A program made the translations under genes and the position numbers. A DNA stretch of 64,000 nucleotides from Saccharum officinarum (Eukaryota > Streptophyta > Magnoliopsida > Poales > Poaceae): assembly GCA_020631735.1 (NCBI GenBank), contig CM036225.1, positions 61,723,183 through 61,787,182 of the forward strand, in the 5' to 3' direction. The notes beneath the pieces are model-generated. The model was not told the DNA's origin and ran no database searches. It worked only from the letters and a program-made list of their open reading frames with translations. Below, piece after piece: positions 22,497-33,936 of this stretch; position 1 is the first letter of the stretch, and each line of letters opens with the position of its first letter.

Positions 22497-25400
22497 CAGA
22501 TACTCCGTAATATCTAGGCGCATTCGTAAGCATTGAAGTAGGTGTTGCGGCTGCAGCTTTTGCTGTTTGTTTTTCAGTGATGCACTGTGCCAGCAGCTGC
22601 AACGACTTAAATTCATCTCAAGCGAACTCCTCTGTCTGTTTATGATAAACTTATCAATTACTATATATATATATATATATATTCTATCCATGTATATATA
22701 TATAGTTTTCTTCCACTCACATGGCACATTATGTGTCTTTAATTAATTTTAGTTAAGATCTTAATTTATGATATGTTGAATTTTGTTGCAGATCATGCCT
22801 TGTGAAGTCATGACCATAGGTTTTGACTTTCAAATTTTGATCTTATTACTTGGTATAAAGTTTTAACCTCAACTGGTTAGGTGGGAGGTGTGGTCATGCA
22901 CCTAACTACTCAGGTCAAGTCATCTCTTAGATTGAATGTGTGTTCCTAGTTTCTCTTAATTAATGAAAAACAATCTAGTTCCTCCTAGGTTGGTTCTCGT
23001 TTTTTCTATAAAGTTTTAACCTCAACAAAAGCTAAAACTCTCTAAGCTTATTGTACATTTTATTTGCACCTCTCATTTTACGTTTTATTAAAAATAAGGA
23101 TTTTAGCTTATAGGTAGAGTACACTCTTAATTATTGTCGGTAGGTAGAGTTTGAAGTGAGATTGAGAGGAGCAAACTATGCTAACCTAAAGATTACACCA
23201 AATGAATCTCAAAGTCCATCTAGGTAATTTGCGTCTTTGGTTTGCATTAACCTCATCTATTACTCAAGATGTTAGATTTTTCTTATCAAAAAATTATATG
23301 TGTGGTCGTATTTTTTATAAAAAATTGAGTGCTCACAATTATATTATCAATAATTAGATATGTCATTATATTTCAGCTGAAAAACTTACAAAAATTATTT
23401 TCATGGATAATAATATAATTTAAAATAATTTGTTAGTGTCATTAGAATAGTAGTCATTAAGGAACATTTTCCATGATCATTGAAACATTGCTCATTTGTG
23501 CATGTATACTTGATCAGTATGATTATTTTTATATGTATGTTTACCTTAAGTTATTTTTAATAGTAATGGGTAATTTAGAAGCAGATATGGACATAATTTA
23601 TGGTCATCTAAGCATTTTACATAATAGCAAATGTCAATAATTTAACAGGATAATTAATTTACGTTTAGTAATGACAAAAGTGGTACTCTAGATGTGAATT
23701 TGAGAGTTTACTTAGATTACTTGCAATAATGATAGGATGGCTAGTTTAGATATAAATTAAGAGTTACTTTATATTATGGTTCATATAATGGCACTTTGTG
23801 GCTAACTTAGTTATGAACTTAGGAGCATTACTTTAGGTTGTTTTCATAATTGGCAATTTAGATGCGGATTTAGGGACGTTATGTTATTTTCCATTACAGT
23901 ACATGTGAGTAATCTAGATGTGGGTAATCTTTTTGAAACAGAATAGAACCAGTTGACTATATTAGTATTAATTAATGGTGGTGCTTAGACTGCAACCTAA
24001 TAGATCGCTAGATTTTCCTGATTTTTGTCACAATATGATTTCTTTAACACATATAATGAGAATTAACGTGAAACCTCCCTTCGTAAGCCTCTAACTTTTT
24101 ATGAGAGGTTATAGACCTCTAACTAATAGTAGTAATAATAGTAAGATTTGAGATGAGACACACACACAGAGAGACGAAGGGAGCTTGAAATGCCACTAGA
24201 CTACCGTGACTTCTCTTCAGAGCCTTAATTTCAGCACATCTGGCACCCTCAGTTGCCCTTGCGTGACTTCTCTTCCATAGCCTCAATTTCAACAGGTTGA
24301 TCAAATAATTGCTTCATGCATTGATAGCGAGATAAATCATAATGGTTTATTTTCTAAATAAGTTTAAATGGTAAATATTATTCATTGACAAACCATTGTT
24401 TGTTCATTATATAATCGTTGTGGGTAATTACATAATCTTATACAAACAAAGCTAAACTAATTCTCTGAACATCTGAGCTAAATAAAGTACATGCTAGGCA
24501 AGTTGCAGGTTCTAAACACTATGACCTTGTAAACATCTGGCATGCAGCAACAAGTTCACTTATCTCTCACAACCAAGTTCAAACAACAAAACTGCACACC
24601 TTATTAGTATTCAAGATAGTCAATTCATCAAATTTCACTTAGTGCACATACCTGCTGCGGTATGATGAAGTTTTGCTCCCAAGTTATCTGGTGAAACACT
24701 GACTGCATGGCAAAAAGAGAATTCTAGTTTTACTACCATCACCATCGTTAAAAAAATCATGCTTCCTGGTCCACGCGTTGCTCCATTAGCTTAGTTTTGC
24801 TATAATGGTAGGAGTAGAGAAAACGTCACTCCAAGGTGCAGAAATAGGAAACAGTAATAGATACACGCAAGCACAACTATGTCTAACAAAACTTGTTGCA
24901 CCAGGGCCCACAATAGGGCCCAGGGCCATAATAAGGGATACAAACAGTTCATAGGCTTAGTATGGCTCTTGCTAAGTGTGAACTCTGAGAGCCTAGCATG
25001 GACCCATATGTAGCCCCAAAAGCATGGAAAGTAGTAGCTTGCTGATTACCTTTGATTAATTATGTCAAGACCAGGAACTAAAGATTTTCCTAGTTTATTG
25101 AAATCAAAGCAAAGCTGGGAAACAACATCAATTCAAACAGCTAGATCGAGCTCCGCCTCTCTCACCATCTTCATCACCTGGTCACCAGAAACCACATAAA
25201 CGTCTTAAGGAATTTTTTTCTTACATATGTTTTGGCAGAGATGAAATGTGTTAGTCCTTCAAAATTAACATTATGTGTTATAGTAGTTGAGTTTTGCCCA
25301 TGCATGCTGCGTACACAATAACATCATGTAGTTCCTTAAACTAGGGGCAGAGCATTAGGGGTGGATCAAGAAGACCTTACAGATGAATTGTTAGGAACCA

Positions 25401-26311
25401 GTCTAAAGTAGGAACTGTGGCGTCAATGGCATCTATAGAAACATCAGAGGATGTGCAAATGTGCAACAATACAAAGAAAAATGAATGAATCAAGCTACCA
25501 CAATCCTGATATTCATTCTACAAAAGAGAAATCTTGATTTTAATATTCCTAAATTAATTATATCAATAACTCTTCCATAATCAAATACAAGTTTCTCTAT
25601 AAGAGTATGTTTATATAGTTAATGTAGCAAACTGATCGCATATAAAATTTAATCTGAATAAAAAATCAGCTACACCCTACATGCAACTGAAAGTTTCAGT
25701 AGAGTGAAACCTGAAACTAAAGCTTTGTTCATAATCCTATATAACACATAGGGCTTTCTCATCAACATGCTAATGCAATAGATCAAACAAGGAATGTCAC
25801 TACATCTGAAGCACACACCCATCGTACTGCAGGGGCTGCAGCAGACAAGGAACTGAACCTACAGTTACAGGACGCTGCAAACAAAAGACAACAGAAGTCA
25901 CCCAATGTCAAGCTTCGCCCAACAGTTCACACCAAAGATATCTTCCTTTCCTGCAAGTCAATGTAGAATATTAGCCACCACAGCTGAGCTGCGAGATAAA
26001 ATCTAGCTGACACATATCTCCAGCACACATAAATTAGAAATCTAGATGCAAGGCATTTAATTTCCATAGAACTCAGACAGTGAGGCAAAACTGCAACTAA
26101 TAAACATATAATAAAACCAGATAAGATGACAAATCTTTTGTACACATACCATAAAACTAAAGCAAAAAAATACATCTTGGGAACAACAGGACCAAAACAA
26201 ATATAGAAGCACAACCTAGCCAGTAGTAGACACATTCAAAGCAACCTATCCATGCTACAGAGCAGGACAACTCACACTCCACCAGAATGTTTTGACGAAA
26301 CAAAGAGGAAA
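22497..26311. other. AT-rich intergenic region without recognised gene
   Basis: A TA microsatellite lies at about 22662-22682. A short imperfect tandem duplication of 'cgtgacttctcttc' text lies at 24208-24300. The remainder has only short ORFs with frequent stops. A hydrophobic ORF around 25927-26235 (minus) has no recognised domain and lies in AT-rich text, so I do not support it. Parts may be introns or UTRs of the weak transcript candidate at 26312-26910. Confidence 0.45.
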
Positions 26312-26910
26312 TTATATAGTACTAATGTCCAAAGATCCACAGAATCTCACGAACACATTATGATCTCTACCGCTGACGCATCTGGGGCAGCTCGCCGGAG
26401 ATGAACGCCATGCCTTCAAATCCACGCCATATTCAAAGCACCTGAATCAGAATCGAGGTGAAGAGAGGATGGATGGATTGAACAGGGATGGATGAATCGA
26501 TGGCACATTGCGTGCAGGAGGGATGACACTTACCAAACCGACGAGTTCAAGATGGTCACGACATAAATTGGGTCGTGGTGGAAGCAGCCATCATCACCAT
26601 CACGCCAGATCTGGAGGAGGAGGTGCCGATGGGATCTGGAGGAAGGTGAGATGCTGCTTCTCATTGAGAACGGGGAGCCCGGCTGCCTGCCTATGGGGGT
26701 GGTGGCGACGAGCGTGTGCTCCGCGGAGACAGGCGAGCTCCGCTCTATGTCGGCACCGCTGATTCGCGCAGCTCCCCAAGCTGCTATGTCTGTGAATACC
26801 TCCCCCGCCCCTGCTTGTGTGCCGAATGTAGCCGAGTAATTGGGCGCATCCACACGCTCCGAGCGACGGAGGCGAGCAGGGAGGCACGCATGGTGAGCGC
26901 CGGGGAGCAT
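26312..26910 (-). CDS. hypothetical two-exon ORF, unrecognised
   Basis: I do not recognise this protein. On the minus strand an ORF starts MLPGAHHACLPARLRRSE (26910) behind a CT-rich leader and reaches a strong donor (ttg|gtaagtg, exon end 26534). After a 92-bp candidate intron with acceptor ttctgattcag, exon 2 begins at 26441. Splicing restores the tryptophan codon and keeps the frame open for about 42 further codons to a TAA at 26312-26314, giving roughly 168 residues. There is no signal peptide, domain or membrane segment. The first exon is GC-rich and competing frames are also open there, so this may equally be a non-coding transcript or a transposon's promoter-proximal exon. Confidence 0.3.
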
Positions 26911-27798
26911 GTGGTGCGGTGGCGGCGGGAAGAGAGAGAAAGAGAGAGGGAGAGTGAGAAGGGGGCGCAGGGCGCGGCGCCTAGGGCTGGGGACGTTGCT
27001 ACGGGGGCCTCTCCGAAAAGCTTTGGGGGTTTCTACAAAACACGATTACTGTGTAGAAGTGATATATTGGACGGCGAGTTGATTTTCTAAAACGTAGAGG
27101 GTCTTTTTGTAAAACGTCAAGCGACGGGTGACACGTGGAGAAGCAAGCAATGCTCTGAATTCTCTCGTTGCAGCGAAGTCCAGGGACTTTTAATCAACCC
27201 CGATGCGGCTTACTCCATGGACTCGATAACAAGTAGCCCAATAAGTCTTTTTGGCTAGGCCGATATTGGGCTTTCATATTTGGATAACTTTATATTAGGA
27301 AAAAAATATGATAACATCTAAGTAGGAAGTGACACGAACTCATGTGGCTGGGATGAGAGGTGTACTCTACATTCCAACCACCTAGATTTAAGTCCTCTTC
27401 AATTTGAATTTGGCTGTCTTGTTTATTTCTAAGGAAAAGTTCTAGTTCATCGTAGTTTGATCTCATTTTTTTAAACATCTCTAAGTCAAATTAATACACA
27501 ATAAAACTAACTTGATCTTGTAGATGATGTACTCTATAAATTTGGTCAAAACTAGAGAAGTTTGACTTACTAAAAAGAAAATAATTTTTCATTGTTTTTG
27601 TGGAACGTTAAGGAGCACTTTTTTTTGAAATATGTTGGCATATTGCGACGTCAAACCTGAACTTTCACCGAGCACAGATACAAATATTCTCATCCGTGCC
27701 TTTTCAAGCTAGCGAGCTTGCTCATCGTCGCCAACCCGGTTTTCCCACAACGGCATGCGCGCGCATACGTTATCCTGCGTCTGGTTTGTTTCCTAGAT
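26911..27798. promoter_or_regulatory. putative upstream region of the 26.3-26.9 kb transcript
   Basis: Read on the minus strand this begins in AT-rich DNA. It passes an 'acgtgtcaccc' G-box-like word near 27128-27138 and a CT repeat (26933-26955) just before the candidate ATG. No gene was seen, and the regulatory role is only inferred from position. Confidence 0.25.
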
Positions 27799-27897
27799 TC
27801 AACCTGCAAGGCTATCATAGCAGATGCTCTCCGGGTGAAGCTGTTGTTGCAGCCTTGAACAACTGTAACCAGTGGTCAGTCCTACTGTCGTGTGATC
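27799..27897 (-). pseudogene. HKT transporter exon 3 fragment
   Basis: On the minus strand the frame from 27897 contains [20 protein letters not shown] followed by ICYDS. This matches the fourth pore-loop region of HKT transporters (compare [11 protein letters not shown] in the gene at 2.3-4.2 kb). It ends at a stop at 27799-27801, before the expected GWWSDEGK segment. Its upstream side is cut by the poly-A tail of a LINE relic (27898-27906). An exon 2 fragment of the same kind lies on the far side at 31850-31999. Together they mark a dead second HKT copy. Confidence 0.75.
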
Positions 27898-30800
27898 TTT
27901 TTTTTTCTCGAATACGCAAGGTGGTCTAACATCCGGACCAACCTAGCAGACTGCTCCCTGGTTCGATATTACATAAATGAAACAACCGACATGCGAACAC
28001 CTCCGCGCCCTACGTGTCTTCCATGAAGAGCATGCACGCGCGCCCGTTAAACGCTGGAAACAGCGCGTCAAAGGCCTCCACCTGACTCGACGACAAGGTC
28101 CCAGAACGCAAATCGTCAAGTATCCCCTTGGGCGCAGGTGAAGCCGTAGCGTCCGGCGGTGCAATCCCCAACCGCTGCTTGAGGAGTACCTCGTCCCGTT
28201 GGGAGGCCGGAATGTGTGCCAACGGTTGGACGGCAATCCGTGTGCTCCTGCACCGGACAAGCAGGGGCCGGTTGGCTCTTGCCCTCTGTCGTGGTGGAGA
28301 GGCAATCAGGGGCGGCTCTCGCTCAACCCGCACCTCATCCAGAAACTGTGTGAGGCGCCGAGTGGCCTCGCTCGGCGTGGGCGTCTTGTCGCTACTCTCG
28401 ACGTCGGGCTGACCCACCCGAGGAGGCGTGAGCATCCCCAACTCCTGCGCCTACGGCTGAGGCGAGGGGACAGCCGCAACCGGGGTTGTCTCCGCGATCC
28501 CTGGTGGGGCGGCCACGTCGCCGAAGTCGACATCGGGATGACCCACCATAAGAGGAGTGAGCTGCGCCAGCTCCTACGCCGACGGCAGAGGCGAGAGGAC
28601 AACCGCCACTATAGGCGTCTCCGCGATTTCCGGGGGGCGATTGCGAGGAGCTCCTCCAACATTGGGTCGAAGGAGACGACCAATGCCGGAGGGCCCTCGC
28701 CCACGCACATCGCCTCCACAAGCGGGTCAGGCACGGGGAGGCAAAGCATGGGCGCACCCGTGGTGGAGCTTGACGTCGCTTGGGTGGACCCGGCCGAACT
28801 GCCATTGCCGTCAGTGGCGACACCCGTTGCCGCCGCGATGCTGAAGGGTCGAGATGGCGGACTAGAGGGGGGGTGAATAGTCCTTTCTAAAATTAATCGC
28901 GTCGGCAAACCGAAACAAATGCGGAATTAAAGCTATCGGTCTAGCCAAGACTATACCCCTCTATCTAAGTTCACAAGCACCTCACAAAGATTCTAATTAT
29001 GTAACTAAGGTGCTTTCCTTAGCAAGAGCTCTCCTAAACAATTTTAGAGCAAGGTCACACAAACCTATGCACTAGTACTTTAGCAAAGCCGGGGGAGCTC
29101 CTACACAATTCTAGTAAGCAAAAGCACGAAGCCACCTATGCTCACTAGCAATGCTCAATAGCAAGGCAACTAATGCCAAACTAGAGAGCGCAAATTACTT
29201 AGCTACACAAACTAAGCAATATGACTAATAAGGTTACACAAACCAAATTAGCCACGCAACGGGAGCTACTTCTATGCTACACAAGCAAGAAGGTAACTAG
29301 CTAACTACACAAGGAAACTAGTTACAAGAGCAACTACACAAGCACAAGTATATGAATGTAAATACAAGCTTGTGAATCGAAAGCAAACCACCGAGAAGAT
29401 GTACACAATGTTGACACGGCGGTTTTTCACCGAGGTTCACTTGGTTGCCACCAAGCTAGTCCCCGTTGTGGCGATACACCCACTTGATGGATCACGAGCT
29501 AATTGACTATCAAGAGTCAAACCCTCAGCGGGTGCCGCACATCCACTCTCAAGATGGAGATCCTCCAAGCCACGAGCTTTACTAGAGTTGCTCTTCGCGA
29601 TCCCCGCGGGGTGAGCACAATCCCCCTCATAAATCCTCCTCCGGAGCCACGCACAATCTCCACGCGTGCTTCAACGGAGTCGCAAGCCACCAAGCCGTCT
29701 AGGAGGTGGCAACCTCCAAGAGTAACAAGCACCACCGCCTTGCAACACGATCACCTAGTGCCACTCGATGCAATCCTCTCGATGCAACGCACTAGAATCG
29801 CTCTCTCACTCGATCCGATGAACACTATCAAGCATGAGTGAGTTAGAGGGCTTCCAAGCACTACCACATAAGCCACCAAGGCCAAAGTGTGCTCAGCTGC
29901 CGGCCACGGCCAGCCAAGGCATCTATTTATAACCCCATGGTCAAATAGAGCCGTTACCCCTTCACTGGGCCGATTTCGGGACGACCGGACGCGCCGGTCG
30001 TAACTGACCGGACGCGCTCAGCCGCGTCCGATTCTCCAACGGTCACTGACACCCAACGGTCAAACCAGCGACCGGACGCGCCGCTGTCATGACCGGACGC
30101 GCTCCTTGCGACGACCGGACGCGACAGTGCCCGCGTCCGGTTTGAGTCCAGTAAGCTCCCTCGATGATCGGACGCGTCCGATCATGTGTGATCGGACGCG
30201 CCTCGCGTCCGATCGTCCTTGCGAAACGCAGTTTTTCTCTGGACACCTGACCGGACGCGCCGGTCCCGCGAGTGACCGGACGCGCCGGTTGCAAACCCTA
30301 GCACCCGCGCCTGCGCTGTACTGACCGGACGCATCCGGTCATACCATGACCGCGTCCGGTGCAGCGTCCGATCACCTCTGTGACCTCCGTTCGCCTCCGT
30401 TTCTTTTCCGACTTCCGGCGTAGTGGAAAATAGGCATTTCAACTTCTCAAAAACGCCTGAATCCCGCGCTCGCAAAGCTCGGCGGGAGGGAGAGAGGAAC
30501 CCAAATCCTCTCTACCGCTTAAACTTCACCGCCTTCGTAAATGTGCTAACACCACCAAGTGTACACCACCATGTGCATGTGTGTTAGCATTTTCATAATC
30601 ATTTTACCGAAGGAGTTAACCACTCAACTTGCCACGCCACTCGATTCTAGCAACGATGCATAGTTAGATCACACGAGTGGCACTAGATGACCGATATGCA
30701 AGCAAGTTTGCCCCTCTTGATAGTACGGCCATCTATCCTAAACCCGGTCATAAACTTCTCTACACACCTATGACCGGTGAAATGGAAATGCCCTAGGTTA

Positions 30801-31771
30801 TACCTTTGCCTTGCGCATTCCACTCCATCTCCTTCGACGTTGATGCAACACATGCACCAACCATATCACAAATGATATGATTCACTTCATATCATCATGT
30901 GACCTTGGTCCATCGATCTTGACCTCACTTGCTCTTCACCGTTGCGTCGGTCCATCGGCGCCAAGTCTTGCTTAAGCTTCACCGCCTCACGGTCCATCGC
31001 TCCAAAGCCTCCGACTTGCCCTTCACACCTGCAACAGGTCCGTCGAGCCAAGCCTCATCTTGATCTTTGCCACCTTGGCCACATGACTCCATGTCATGTC
31101 TCATATGCAATGAGCTCCTCCATGACACCATCACCTGTGGACTAATCTCCTGTGTATCTCTCATTAAACACAATTAGTCCACCTAAAGTTGTCACTCAAT
31201 TACCAAAACCAAACAAGGACCTTTCAGATGCCACCCCCTTCCTTCGGGGCCGACGTTGACGGCGCCTCCATCGCTTGCGCCCACTGTCGCCGCAAGTGGC
31301 CGCACCAGGCACATCTGCATCCGTGCCCGGCCCCACCCCAATCGCATCCGGTGCGCCGCCCTGGGCACGCGGTCGGTTGCCCGGGGTAGGCTCCTGTACA
31401 AGGCATCGTGATCGGCCATCAGGGGCACCGAATGTGACCTTCCGCCGCTGCTTGCAGTCTCGTGTGAGGTGCCGGAACCCCTTGCAACGGAGGCAATGTG
31501 GAGGCAGTCTGCGGGTTGCCACCCTATGCGCGATGGAGAGGCAGTTGAAGCACTTCCCATAAAGATCCGCTGGGTAACGGCTAGGGGGCCGCTGGCTAGT
31601 CGGTGCGGGCCGGGCAGGGCGTGCCCCATCGGAACCACGAACCGACTCCAGCGGCAATACCTCACGCCAGGTGTTAAAACCTGAGCTGCCCTGCATGTAC
31701 TGTATTTTGCGCAAGAGCCAAGAAGACACTAGCAATATGGAAGAACATTGAGCGCATGCGTAGAAAAACAC
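27898..31771 (-). pseudogene. LINE-type ORF1 (gag-like) relic, split by a solo LTR
   Basis: The 5' half (31771-31227) encodes GKCFNCLSIAHRVATRR followed by HCLRCKGFRHLTRDCKQRR. These are two CCHC zinc knuckles; the first has lost its last Cys (Arg instead), the second is complete. The 3' half (28841-28010) continues in the same frame after removing the solo LTR at 28842-31226, then decays. It includes a basic stretch with PLAHIPASQRDEVLLKQRLG, of a type I recall from grass LINE ORF1 proteins. The element ends in a poly-A tract (27898-27906 on plus as poly-T). No endonuclease or reverse transcriptase was seen, so it is truncated or internally deleted. The LINE assignment rests on the tail and the knuckles. 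Confidence 0.65.
28842..31226 (-). mobile_element. solo LTR B (2385 bp), same family as solo LTR A
   Basis: The ends are TGAAGGGTCG and GGACCTTTCA on plus, so the element reads in minus orientation. The exact target duplication gatgc lies at 28837-28841 and 31227-31231. It is nearly the same length as solo LTR A (2386 bp) and homologous throughout. Removing it re-joins the reading frame of the LINE ORF1 relic (..EGGGI|AAATGVA..). Its palindromic-word array lies at about 29980-30375. Confidence 0.9.
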
Positions 31772-31849
31772 GTGTTTGTTGTCCTGTTGACCTCAGATTA
31801 ACATCATATCATAGGTGTATTTGGTTGGTTGTATCCCCTCCATGCATCC

Positions 31850-31999
31850 TGCTGACTTGTATAAACCGATGCAAAAATACGCCCTCTACGAAAATGCCAA
31901 ATTCTGCACCGAAGATCCTGGTTTTGGGGTCCCACTTTATCGTCCTTGGTGTCATCATCTCCGTTTGGTGTCGCAAACGATGTAGATGATGGCAGGTAC
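31850..31999 (-). pseudogene. HKT transporter exon 2 fragment
   Basis: A splice acceptor (tttcag|gtacctgcc) is followed on the minus strand by YLPSSTSFATPNGDDDTKDD. In a shifted frame VQNLAFS follows, then a stop. HKT exon 2 proteins carry the same order (YLP..ST.FA.PNGD then VQNLAFSQ). The expected ITERSRLRNDPLNFS segment is missing. Exon 1 was not found upstream between here and the MIZ1-like gene. This is the partner of the exon 3 fragment at 27799-27897. Confidence 0.75.
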
Positions 32000-32930
32000 C
32001 TGAAACAGAAGGTGAAAATTTAGAAATAATGTCTAGCTCTATAGAGAAACAAGCACATATTTGACAATAGTGGCAAGAACTAAAACATACAGAAATGCAT
32101 CACCGATTCAAGTAGCGGCCGAGGAGTTTATCTGAGCCTAGGGATTCGAAAGATGCTGTATTTTTCACATGTAAAGCTGACTGTGTAGATAAAATATCCA
32201 AATATGTTGTACTTTCGCATGTAAAGTGGGGACCCTGGACCGAATCTCAATATACCTGGATGAATCTTGGGCGTCGGATAACCTCCACAACCGCTATGGG
32301 AAGTGGATTTTTTTTGCTCTGCTAAAACATAACATCACGGCAAACAGTACTACAAGTAGTTCGATACTGTTTTTTCGTATTTATTATAATAACCTGGGAG
32401 ACTACTAGTAATATGATAAATCCATTTTGATTTAAAGCCTAGTGGACTACTCATGAACAGGTTTTGGTAAACATTTGCTAGAGCGAGCCTTGTTTGGATG
32501 TATACGTATCAGTCTTAATCTATATGTGTTAGAGTGGATTGGAGTAGAACTTAGTTTAATTTTCACTTCAATCCACTCCAATACACATGGATTGACCTAA
32601 AAACATGGGCATCCAAACAAGCTCTTAATGTCTACCGAAAACATGGCATTTTCCCATAAACAAAAACTCCATTTCAGTCGACTAGTTTGTGTTTTGTTTA
32701 CAGTAAAGCAAGTGCCATCCATGATATAAGCTCGGTAAACACGACGAACAAGGCGCATAGAAAGCACAGTTCCGCCCCGTTTCATCCAAAGACCAAATCG
32801 GCTTATAGTAAATTTGGCAGCATATATAGTCGCATAGCTAGACTGAGAAAACAAGTCACTATTTTGTCATTTGTCACATACCTGACGCCGCATGAGAATT
32901 GAAACAGCTATTCCCATGCAATTTGCTCAT
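32000..32930. other. intergenic DNA, nothing recognised
   Basis: AT-rich text. A short inverted repeat lies at about 32485-32625 ('gtttggatgtata..' against '..gcatccaaacaagctc'), suggesting another small MITE. No HKT exon 1 was found here. The right end is the promoter side of the MIZ1-like gene. Confidence 0.45.
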
Positions 32931-32933
32931 CAA

Positions 32934-32941
32934 TATATATA
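32934..32941 (+). promoter_or_regulatory. TATA box of the MIZ1-like gene
   Basis: tatatata lies about 200 bp upstream of the chosen ATG at 33139, in a normal position for a plant promoter with a 150-170 base leader. Confidence 0.45.
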
Positions 32942-33138
32942 GAGCTGCCTTGGAGCCTGCCTATACCAACATTTCGGTCTCTTGCCAGCATATATGTCAA
33001 GAACAAGACTTTTACCGACAGCAAACTGCTGCTAGAAATTTTTTCAATCGCTTATTACCATGTTCATCTTGGGACACACTGTACTGTACCTGTAGTTGTT
33101 GGTGGCGAGAGGAATTGAATTCATCGATTCGATTCAGC

Positions 33139-33936
33139 ATGACGAAGAACAAGTCAGGGGCATCCAACTACCTATGCGTTGCACCGATCTTTAGCTCCTG
33201 CGTCTCCTCCGGCAAGCAGCAGTCAAGCGACGCCGCCAGGAGCCGCCTGAGCTTCTCCTTCCCGGAAGGGCGGCAGCAGCAGAAACCGGCGGAGGAGCAG
33301 AGCAACTCGGAGAGCATCATCGACCCGGCCGCCTCGGTCATCGCCAAGAAGGAGAAACAGAAGGACGGCGGCAAGCACTGCACCGTCATCGTGGGCACCA
33401 TCTTCGGCCGCCGCGCCGGCCGCGTCACCTTCTGCGTGCAGCGCGACGCCGCGGTGCCGCCGCCGTTCCTCTTCGAGCTCTCCGTGCCCATGCAGTCCCT
33501 CGCCACCGAGATGGGCTCCGGCCTCCTCCGCATCGCGCTCGAGTGCCACCGCACTGGCACCGGTGGCACCGGCGCCGGCGAGAGCCGGAACGTGTGGAAG
33601 GCGTCCTGCAACGGGCGCGACGTGGGGCACGCCGTGCGGCGGCCGCCGACGGAGTGGGACCGCCGCGTGCTGGAGAGCATGCAGACCATGACGACTGGCG
33701 TCGGCGCGCTCCCGCCCGCGGTGGCGCTGGAAGGGCAAGGGCCCAACGGTGATGGAAACACGCAGCAGGACGGCGCCGGCGCCGGCGCTGGGGAGGTGCT
33801 GTACATGCGGGCGACGTACGAGAGGGTCGTGGGCTCCAGGGACGCCGTGTCGTACCACCTCATTAGCCCCGGCGGCACCGCCGGCGGCAGCCCACCTCAG
33901 GAGCTCAGCGTCTTCTTGCTGCGGACCAGGGGGTAA
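33139..33936 (+). CDS. MIZU-KUSSEI1-like protein (DUF617)
   Basis: Intronless gene of 265 residues. The DUF617 core is clear: TVIVGTIFGRRAGRVTFCVQ (about residues 80-100), PPPFLFELSVPMQSLATEMG, SGLLRIALEC, VWKASCNGRDVG, VRRPPTEWDRRVLESMQTM, then VLYMRATYERVVGSRDAVSY and a C-terminal ELSVFLLRTRG. The founding member, Arabidopsis MIZ1, is needed for root hydrotropism and associates with the endoplasmic reticulum; that role here is only inferred from family. The frame is open further upstream to 32899, but that stretch is AT-rich and overlaps the TATA box. MTKNKSGASNYLCV at 33139 is therefore the likely start. The N-terminal third is low-complexity. Poly-A signals follow at 34014. The gene appears intact, with high third-position GC. 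Confidence 0.9.
   Translation: MTKNKSGASNYLCVAPIFSSCVSSGKQQSSDAARSRLSFSFPEGRQQQKPAEEQSNSESIIDPAASVIAKKEKQKDGGKHCTVIVGTIFGRRAGRVTFCVQRDAAVPPPFLFELSVPMQSLATEMGSGLLRIALECHRTGTGGTGAGESRNVWKASCNGRDVGHAVRRPPTEWDRRVLESMQTMTTGVGALPPAVALEGQGPNGDGNTQQDGAGAGAGEVLYMRATYERVVGSRDAVSYHLISPGGTAGGSPPQELSVFLLRTRG

Noticed and set aside
28199..28876. 225-codon plus-strand ORF
   Set aside because: It is the antisense of the LINE ORF1 relic, which carries the conserved text on the minus strand.
29980..30375. Possible CRISPR-like array of cgtccggtc repeats
   Set aside because: The repeats are palindromic, vary in length, lack regular spacers, and sit inside a plant solo LTR.
33223..33878. Long minus-strand ORFs over the MIZ1-like gene
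   Set aside because: They are antisense shadows caused by high third-position GC of the plus-strand gene.
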